Both the position numbers and the translations under genes were made by a program. The notes under the pieces were generated by a model. The model searched no databases. It had not been told where the DNA came from and was given only the letters and a program-made list of their open reading frames with translations. 32,406 nt of DNA from an uncultured Collinsella sp. (GTDB lineage Bacteria; Actinomycetota; Coriobacteriia; Coriobacteriales; Coriobacteriaceae): assembly GCA_902475375.1 (NCBI GenBank), contig CABRZC010000010.1, positions 1 to 32,406 on the forward strand, in the 5' to 3' direction. Below are positions 15,360-20,616 of the stretch, piece by piece. The first letter of the stretch is position 1. Each line of letters starts with the position of its first letter.

Positions 15360-15404
15360 CGCAGCCTCCTCAGTATTATTTCCAATATGTTTCATGCTAC
15401 GTTA

Positions 15405-15421
15405 TAGTCGTTATATACATT
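15405..15421. promoter_or_regulatory. Operator-like site B upstream of the DMT transporter
   Basis: The minus strand reads ATGTATATAACGACTA. It shares the decamer GTATATAACG and a following CTA with site A upstream of GntR2. It lies 46-62 bp before the TTG start preferred for the transporter. A second half (TATAACGTA) follows. Confidence 0.55.
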
Positions 15422-15459
15422 TTTCAAGGCACAAATCGGCGAACGGGAAATCTCTCGAC

Positions 15460-15539
15460 ACAAGGAGTGTCCCCAACTGCCGGCACAAAAGGAACATCCC
15501 TAACTGCCGGCAGAAAGGGAACGTCCCCAAGTGCCGCTC
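15460..15539. repeat. Three degenerate 27-bp tandem repeats
   Basis: Three units, at about 15460-15484, 15485-15511 and 15512-15539, each follow ACAAAAGGAACATCCC then TAACTGCCGGC, with substitutions. Each unit joins a GGAACnTCCC-like half palindrome to a TGCCGGCA palindrome. There are no spacers, so it is not a CRISPR. It lies between SIS3 and the DMT promoter. Confidence 0.75.
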
Positions 15540-15543
15540 TAGC

Positions 15544-15610
15544 AGTTGCGGTGAAATAGTTCTCAAACAGAGGCTTCACACTCCCAAACAGGAACTATTC
15601 CACCGCAACT
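15544..15610. repeat. Long inverted repeat, element iii
   Basis: The arms AGTTGCGGTGAAATAGTTC (15544-15562) and its complement (15592-15610) match at 18 of 19 positions. The 29-nt spacer begins TCAAACAG and ends CCCAAACAG, a short direct repeat. It lies 37 bp downstream of the SIS3 stop. There is no U-tract in either direction. Confidence 0.82.
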
Positions 15611-15646
15611 CATGAGGGGTATTGGGCTGTTAGGCCGCTCTATCCC

Positions 15647-16639
15647 TTAGTAATCCAGCTTCCACATGTAACGGCGCGTCATGTAGTCCTTGTGGGTGAC
15701 GGCGGAGAGCGCACGCATGTAGACGTTGTTGAGGATCGGGGCAAAGATCAGGTGGTTGAAGTACTCGCTCACGCTGTCCTTGATGTCGTTGAGGCCGAGC
15801 TCCTTGGCGTCGAGCTGGTAGACGCGCTCACCACCGTACTGGTTGACAAAGCGAATGCCGCGCTCGTCGTTGCAGCGGCTGCGGCCGACGCTGATGAGCT
15901 GGAACAGCGAGGTACGCTTGTCCAGGATCTCGAAGGGACCGTGGAAGAAGTCGCAGGTGTTGATGGTGCAGGAGTCGATCTGCAGCATCTCCTGCACGTT
16001 GCAGATGCTAAAGACGTAGGCGGCACCAAAGAGCGGGCCCTGAGCCATCACGTTGATGCAGGGCTTGTCGGCGTTCTGCTCGGCCCACTTGGCAGCGAGC
16101 GGACGGGTGTACTCGACAGCCTTGCGATAGATGGGGTCGACCAAGTCGAAGGCGGCCATAGCGGCCTCGTACTCGGCATAGCCCTCGGTCTGCTGCGTAA
16201 GCTCCATAGCAATCATGGTCACGACGGCGGAGTTGGTGCGGCCCATGCAGGACTCGTCGATGGCCAGGCTGTCGTACTGGATCTTGTAGTCGCAGACCTC
16301 GGTGAGGCCGGACTCGTCAACATAGATGGCGATGGTGCTGGCGCCGTGGTTCTTGGCGACCTGGGCGGCGACGATGGTCTCCTTGGTGCCGCGCATGGAC
16401 ACGACGACGGCCAGGGTGTTCTCGTTGACGTAGGCAGGCGTGGCGTGCACGAACTCGTTGCTGGTGTAGCTGGAGCTCACGACCTGCGTGGCCTCGTGCT
16501 CCATAAAGTACTGGGCAGGATAGTTGCCGCCGTTGGATCCACCGGCGCCAATCCACACGACGCGCTTGATGCCGCCCTTGTCTGCCTTGTCAGCCAAAAC
16601 CTGGGAGACGACGTCCTTAACCTGTTCCTGAGTAGTCAT
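15647..16639 (-). CDS. Divergent SIS-domain protein, FrlB-like (SIS3)
   Basis: A 330-aa two-module SIS protein related to SIS1 and especially SIS2 (shared RRYMWKL near the C-terminus). The first module has IGAGGSNGGNYPAQYF, but the sugar-phosphate loop, S-H-S-G-N-T-type in SIS1, reads SMRGTKE. In the second module GEYFHGPFE is replaced by CDFFHGPFE, so an Asp stands where the conserved Glu was and the Gly is Cys. It therefore probably acts on a different phosphorylated amino-sugar conjugate, or with altered chemistry. The ATG at 16639 has AAAGG ten bases upstream. GntR3 diverges from it across 205 bp containing repeated CATACAAGTTA motifs, which suggests a dedicated regulator-enzyme pair. No PTS accompanies it, so it may depend on the one at 11.5-14 kb. 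Confidence 0.82.
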   Translation of the reverse strand: MTTQEQVKDVVSQVLADKADKGGIKRVVWIGAGGSNGGNYPAQYFMEHEATQVVSSSYTSNEFVHATPAYVNENTLAVVVSMRGTKETIVAAQVAKNHGASTIAIYVDESGLTEVCDYKIQYDSLAIDESCMGRTNSAVVTMIAMELTQQTEGYAEYEAAMAAFDLVDPIYRKAVEYTRPLAAKWAEQNADKPCINVMAQGPLFGAAYVFSICNVQEMLQIDSCTINTCDFFHGPFEILDKRTSLFQLISVGRSRCNDERGIRFVNQYGGERVYQLDAKELGLNDIKDSVSEYFNHLIFAPILNNVYMRALSAVTHKDYMTRRYMWKLDY

Positions 16640-16677
16640 CGTGCATCAGCCTTTCTTCTCGTTTGATGCTCTCGATG

Positions 16678-16836
16678 GCATACAAGTTACATACATGTTT
16701 TGGTTATGTCGACTAGTTGTATGCTATATTTGTCTTAGAAATTTTGCTGGTAAAGTTTTCGGCAAGCCATTACCAGCGGTTTTGTTGTCATGTTGGATAC
16801 ATGCTTGGTTCTGTAAGCATACAAGTTAGATACAGG
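16678..16836. promoter_or_regulatory. Repeated GCATACAAGTTA motifs between SIS3 and GntR3
   Basis: GCATACAAGTTACATACATG (16678-16697) and GCATACAAGTTAGATACAGG (16817-16836) match at 18 of 20 positions. An inverted partial copy (GTTGTATGC, complement GCATACAAC) is at 16716-16724. One copy lies close to each start codon. A perfect 8-bp hairpin (GCTGGTAA / TTACCAGC, 16746-16777) sits between them. These are good candidates for GntR3 operators controlling both divergent genes. Confidence 0.6.
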
Positions 16837-16844
16837 TTGTTCGC

Positions 16845-17567
16845 ATGAGCACTTCGTCGAAAAAGAACTTGACCCAATACGAGCGTCTGGCGGCAACGCT
16901 TCGCGACCGCATTGCCGCCGGCACCTACGCCCGCGGAGATAAACTGCCGTCCGAGATGGAACTCATGGACGAATCGGGCCTGTCGCGCAGCACCGTGCGC
17001 CATGCCCTTAAGGTGCTTGTTGACGAGGGCCTGATTCGAACCGAGCGCGGGCGCGGCGCCTTTGTGGCCGACACACCGGCGCTCCACGAGAACAACCTGG
17101 TGTTTTCGAGCTATACCAAGCAGGTCGAAGGCCAGGGCATGAAGCCCACCACGCGCACGGTGGACTCGGGCTTTGCCAAAGCAATGGGCAGCGTGGCCAA
17201 GTTCTTTGACGCTAGCGTGGGCAGCAAGCTTGTCAAACTTGTCCGCCTGCGTTACCTGGACGATGCGCCACTGTGCCTGGAGACCACCTATTTGCCGCCA
17301 AGCTTTGGGTCGCTCATCGATCGCGATATCAACGGTTCGCTCTACGCCACGCTGCGCCAGGAGTTCCATCGCGCGCCGGCGCAGGGGCATAAGACCTTTG
17401 AGGTGTGCTATGCGTCGCAAAACGAGGCATTTTTGCTCAACGTCGAGCGCGGGCAGGCGCTGATCCTGATCACCGACTACGTCTACGACACCGACGGCCG
17501 TCCGCTCCATGTCTCCAAGCGCATCCAACGTACCGACCGCGCCAAATACACCGAGCCCATCGGCTAG
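16845..17567 (+). CDS. GntR family transcriptional regulator with UTRA domain (GntR3)
   Basis: A 240-aa regulator with a winged-helix domain (about 8-78: YERLAATLRDRI, KLPSEMELM, STVRHALKVL, RTERGRGAFV) and a UTRA effector domain (about 95-240). It differs more from GntR1 and GntR2 than they do from each other (EN-rather than QQGRGTF wing). The ribosome site before ATG 16845 is weak (CAGG). It diverges from SIS3, and both start regions carry the GCATACAAGTTA motif, so it probably represses SIS3 and itself until a sugar phosphate binds. Activation cannot be excluded. Confidence 0.9.
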   Translation: MSTSSKKNLTQYERLAATLRDRIAAGTYARGDKLPSEMELMDESGLSRSTVRHALKVLVDEGLIRTERGRGAFVADTPALHENNLVFSSYTKQVEGQGMKPTTRTVDSGFAKAMGSVAKFFDASVGSKLVKLVRLRYLDDAPLCLETTYLPPSFGSLIDRDINGSLYATLRQEFHRAPAQGHKTFEVCYASQNEAFLLNVERGQALILITDYVYDTDGRPLHVSKRIQRTDRAKYTEPIG

Positions 17568-17956
17568 CGCACCAAACGAGGCAAAATGTACCTAATAAAC
17601 GTTTTACCTGCGGTTTTTATTAAATCTCAAGCCGGCATGGCGCAAATGCCAACATCGCCTGGCAACACTCGCCGCCCAAGCTCAACTGTTCCTGCCCAAA
17701 ATATCCAGCACCGTAAATCTAAGTGAGTAGACTTTTCGCGAGCTGCCGAGCACATTCAAAACAGCCACCTCCGTGACCTGCGGTTTTACTAAGGCAGATA
17801 CGCTTTGTGCTCGGCCTGCGCCAAAAAAGTCTACTCACTTAGCCCGCAAGGCGTCCCGAGGGGACAATCCAGGTCAAAATAGCGTACAAACGCCACGCTA
17901 CTTGCGGCGATTTGATACCACAAGACAGCCAAAAACCTGCCAAAATAAACCTGTCC
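17568..17956. other. Gene-free convergent region with repeats
   Basis: This 389-bp gap between convergent GntR3 and the GNAT gene holds nested inverted repeat iv (17719-17842) and AACCTGCC copy 5. Near its left end a small TAATAAA...TTTATTA hairpin (17594-17622) could end GntR3 transcription and contains an extra CCTGCGGTTTTT, the core seen in elements i and iv. A 7-bp inverted repeat (CCGCAAG / CTTGCGG) flanks 17844-17907. No credible coding sequence was found. Confidence 0.6.
17719..17842. repeat. Nested long inverted repeat, element iv
   Basis: The outer arms CTAAGTGAGTAGACTTTT (17719-17736) and complement (17825-17842) are perfect over 18 bp. The inner arms GCCGAGCACA (17745-17754) and complement (17806-17815) are perfect over 10 bp. 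The 51-nt centre contains CCTGCGGTTTT at 17777-17787, and GCGCCAAAAAA precedes the right arm. Plan, centre size and core match element i, although the arms are unrelated. Confidence 0.87.
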
Positions 17957-17970
17957 CTAAATGGCAGGTT
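17934..17970 (+). repeat. Copy 5 of the AACCTGCC hairpin repeat, overlapping a stop codon
   Basis: It reads AACCTGCCAAAATAAACCTG, then TCCCTAAATGGCAGGTT; the 9-bp arms are perfect. The leading GTTTGCCCAGAT of copies 1-3 is missing. On minus it supplies the Pro-Ala-Ile-stop end of the GNAT gene, exactly as copy 3 does for the HAD gene. Confidence 0.87.
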
Positions 17971-18547
17971 TGGGGAGGTCGGGGAACCAGGTTGGTTTGG
18001 GTTGGTTGGGAACGCGCTCGGCTAGGACCAGCTCCATCCAGCACATGTCGTACCAGCGGCCGAACTTTTGCGCGCAGCGGTCGAAGGCGCCCACCAGGCG
18101 GTATCCCATGTGGGCATGGAAATCCTGGCTGTTGTGCGTCAGATACTCGTCGTCCTTATCGTGCGGCACGGCGATGAGCGCGCACATGCTGGTGATGCCC
18201 ATCGCGACCAAGCATTGCTTGAGCGCGTCGTGCAGCCTGCGGCCCAGCCCGCCGTGGCACACGTCGCGCGCCAGATAGATCGACGTCTCGACCGACCAGT
18301 CATAGGCCTCGCGGCTGTTAAGCGCGCTCACATAGGCATAGCCCACTGGGTGCCCGTCCAGCTCCATCACCAAATACGGGTAGCGCTTGAGCGTACGCTC
18401 GATGCGCCCGGCGAACTCCTCAACGCTCGGCACCTCGTATTCGCAGGTTATCGCCGTCTCGCGTACATACGGCTCATAAATGGCAAGCAACGCCGCCGCA
18501 TCATCGGGCGTCGCCAGGCGAATCGTCGGCTCGGACATCTCGGGCAT
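17957..18547 (-). CDS. GNAT family N-acetyltransferase, phosphinothricin acetyltransferase-like
   Basis: A 196-aa acetyl-CoA-dependent N-acetyltransferase. The PAT-like N-terminus RLATPDDAAALLAIYEPYV is followed by ITCEYEVPSVEEFAGRI and the core strand VGYAYVSALNSREAYDWSVETSIYLA. The acetyl-CoA loop appears as CHGGLGRRLHDAL, in place of the more usual RGxGxG/A form, and GYRLVGAFDRCAQKFGRWYDMCWMELVL closes the domain. Members acetylate phosphinothricin-like amino acids, methionine sulfoximine or other amines; the substrate is unknown. Start ATG 18547 has GGAGG six bases upstream. The last codons and TAG come from an AACCTGCC repeat. The threonine aldolase gene upstream ends in a strong terminator, so this gene may have its own promoter. 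Confidence 0.87.
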   Translation of the reverse strand: MPEMSEPTIRLATPDDAAALLAIYEPYVRETAITCEYEVPSVEEFAGRIERTLKRYPYLVMELDGHPVGYAYVSALNSREAYDWSVETSIYLARDVCHGGLGRRLHDALKQCLVAMGITSMCALIAVPHDKDDEYLTHNSQDFHAHMGYRLVGAFDRCAQKFGRWYDMCWMELVLAERVPNQPKPTWFPDLPKPAI

Positions 18548-18572
18548 ACAACCCCTCCCCCACAAAAGCAAA

Positions 18573-18607
18573 GGCCGCCCTGCGCCAAACCCAGGCGTAG
18601 GGCGGCC
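18573..18607 (-). terminator. Intrinsic terminator of the threonine aldolase gene
   Basis: On minus, GGCCGCCCTACGCC pairs with GGCGCAGGGCGGCC (14 bp, one mismatch/wobble) around a 7-nt loop and is followed by TTTGCTTTTG. It lies 18 bp after the aldolase stop. Confidence 0.85.
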
Positions 18608-18625
18608 CCTCGTCATTACATCAAG

Positions 18626-19651
18626 CTACAGGACAGCCGCCAGCGCGTCGATGTCCTCCTGCGTCGTGGCCCAGCTGGTGCAAAAACGCACCACGGTGTG
18701 GGTCTCGTCGTACTTTTCCCAGTACTCGATCGAGGCGTGCTCGCGAATGCGGGCCATGTCCTCGTTGGGCAAAATCACAAACTGCTGGTTGGTGGGCGTC
18801 TCCAAGAAGAACTGGTAGCCGCGCTCGTGCAGCACGCGACGCAGCGCCTGCGCCGTCTCGATCGCCTGGCGACCAATCTCAAAATACAGGCCATCGGTAA
18901 AGAGCGCCTCAAACTGCACGCCCGTCAGGCGGCCCTTGGCCAGCAGCGCGCCGTGTTGCTTAATGCGCGGAATGGGATGTGCCGGAGCGTGCATGCCGCA
19001 GAACACCACAGCCTCGCCGCAGAGCGCGCCGCACTTGGTGCCGCCGATGTAGAACACGTCGCACAGCTGCGCCAACTCGGGCAGGGTAATGTCGCACTCA
19101 TCGGCCGCCAGCGCATAGGCCAGGCGAGCACCGTCCACAAACAGCGGAATCTCGCGCTTCTGGCACACCGCGTAAATCGCCGTGAGCTCGGCCCTGGAGT
19201 ACAGCGTGCCGTACTCAGTCGATAGGCTCACGTACACGGCGCCCGGGAACACTGTGTGCTCGTAGCTCTCGTTTTCGTAGAACACCTGGATATAGTTCTC
19301 GAGGTCCTCGGCGTGCATCTTGCCCTCGTAGCCGGGGATGGTGAGCACCTTGTGGCCGCCAAACTCAATGGCGCCCGCCTCGTGGCAGGCGACGTGGCCG
19401 GTCTCGGCAGCAACGACGCCCTCGTACGGCGCAAGCAGCATGTCGATCACCGTGGCGTTAGCCTGCGTGCCGCCCACCAGGAAAAACACGTCGGCGTCAG
19501 GCGCCTGACAGGCCTCGCGAATAAGTTGCTTGGCACGCTCGGTGTGCGCATCGGTACCGTAGCCGGGCTGCGGCTCCATGTTGGTATCGACGAGCGCCTG
19601 CAGCACTGCCGGATGTGCACCGTGGGAATAGTCGTTGTTAAACGCGAGCAT
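18626..19651 (-). CDS. Low-specificity L-threonine aldolase / beta-eliminating lyase family
   Basis: A PLP enzyme of the aspartate-aminotransferase fold, 341 aa, that cleaves L-threonine or L-allo-threonine to glycine and acetaldehyde. Visible features are NNDYSHGAHPAV at the N-terminus, the PLP-phosphate region GGTQANA (60-66), His in ETGHVACHEAGA that stacks on PLP, Asp173 in FVDGARL, and the Schiff-base Lys206 in YIGGTKCGAL. Length is normal. GAGAGG precedes the ATG. The nearest relatives form a subgroup often annotated simply as aminotransferase class I/II or beta-eliminating lyase, so the substrate range is uncertain. Neighbouring PAP2 and GNAT genes show no metabolic link. Confidence 0.9.
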   Translation of the reverse strand: MLAFNNDYSHGAHPAVLQALVDTNMEPQPGYGTDAHTERAKQLIREACQAPDADVFFLVGGTQANATVIDMLLAPYEGVVAAETGHVACHEAGAIEFGGHKVLTIPGYEGKMHAEDLENYIQVFYENESYEHTVFPGAVYVSLSTEYGTLYSRAELTAIYAVCQKREIPLFVDGARLAYALAADECDITLPELAQLCDVFYIGGTKCGALCGEAVVFCGMHAPAHPIPRIKQHGALLAKGRLTGVQFEALFTDGLYFEIGRQAIETAQALRRVLHERGYQFFLETPTNQQFVILPNEDMARIREHASIEYWEKYDETHTVVRFCTSWATTQEDIDALAAVL

Positions 19652-19696
19652 GGCAATCCTCTCTTACCGGGTATCGGTCAGATGATTCAAACGGAG

Positions 19697-20560
19697 CTAT
19701 TGTACGCCGCTGGGATAGGCAATGTGCGCGGCAAGGCACTCAAGTGCCAGTACCAGGGCAAAACCGCAGCTCACGTCACTCAAAAAGTGCGCTCCGATCA
19801 CGATGCGGCCAAACGCGACGAGTGCCGCGACCACAGCCGCCGTCCAAAAGACCACGCGGCGGCGCGACGGTTTTTCCTTAAAGGCCGCCGCGGGAAGCCC
19901 GGCGAGCATAAGGCCGATCGCCGCGTGCGCCGTGTGCCCACTCGCAAACGACTTAAAGCCGTCCTTGATTACACCGGCGGCGATATAAGTCCACTTGTCG
20001 GGGTTGCCGATCACCCACCACGGCTGAAACTCGAGCCCCTGCGTCACCTCGATCACGCGCATGCGCGGACGCGACCACAGCGGTTTGACGATCACGTTGA
20101 GGATGATGGCCTGAACGACCCACACGGCAAGCACCATCAACGCCCAGCGCGTGAGCTCATCGGGCTCGGTCGTGCGCGTGAGGCGATAGACGATAAGGTT
20201 GGCGACGATGGCCAGCACAAACGTTAGCACCAACTGAGCCGCGATGAGTTTGCCGCCAACCCTCAGGGACGAAACGATCTCGTAGCCGGTCAGGCCAACG
20301 TTGACGAGGATGCCGAGCACGGCGAGCCATTTGCTCCCCCTGGAGTTGGGACGCACCGCGCGCACGAGCATAACGCCCGCGATGCTCGCCGTCAGCTCGA
20401 ACGGCAGCTCGCCGGCGGCCTCGATAAAGCGACCGTACATGCTGCCGATATTGAACAGCGCGCTCGAGATCTGATAATCGAAGAAACTGCCCACGCCCAG
20501 ACAAAGACACAGGACAACCGCGATAATGGCGGCATCTTTCTTATAGATGTATCCGAACAT
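19697..20560 (-). CDS. PAP2-family membrane phosphatase
   Basis: A 287-aa integral membrane protein with about six helices and the three PAP2 signatures in its C-terminal half: KPLWSRPR, FASGHTAHA and GRIVIGAHFLSDV. These supply the phosphate-binding residues and the catalytic His. Such enzymes dephosphorylate phosphatidate, undecaprenyl pyrophosphate or related lipids at the outer membrane face. The N-terminal half has extra hydrophobic segments and a YEIVSSLRVGGKL loop. CGAAAGGAAAGC precedes the ATG. It follows mfd by 56 bp and could be cotranscribed. Whether it recycles undecaprenyl phosphate or acts on another lipid cannot be decided. Confidence 0.88.
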   Translation of the reverse strand: MFGYIYKKDAAIIAVVLCLCLGVGSFFDYQISSALFNIGSMYGRFIEAAGELPFELTASIAGVMLVRAVRPNSRGSKWLAVLGILVNVGLTGYEIVSSLRVGGKLIAAQLVLTFVLAIVANLIVYRLTRTTEPDELTRWALMVLAVWVVQAIILNVIVKPLWSRPRMRVIEVTQGLEFQPWWVIGNPDKWTYIAAGVIKDGFKSFASGHTAHAAIGLMLAGLPAAAFKEKPSRRRVVFWTAAVVAALVAFGRIVIGAHFLSDVSCGFALVLALECLAAHIAYPSGVQ

Positions 20561-20616
20561 GCTTTCCTTTCGATGGAGCCAGAGTGCCCAAATGGGGTGT
20601 TTGCAGCGTCGACCCG

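Noticed and set aside
15460..15539. CRISPR array
   Set aside because: Units are contiguous without spacers, degenerate, and no cas gene is present.
17773..18177. Plus-strand 134-codon frame over repeat iv and the GNAT 3' end
   Set aside because: It consists of repeat-derived sequence and antisense GNAT sequence.
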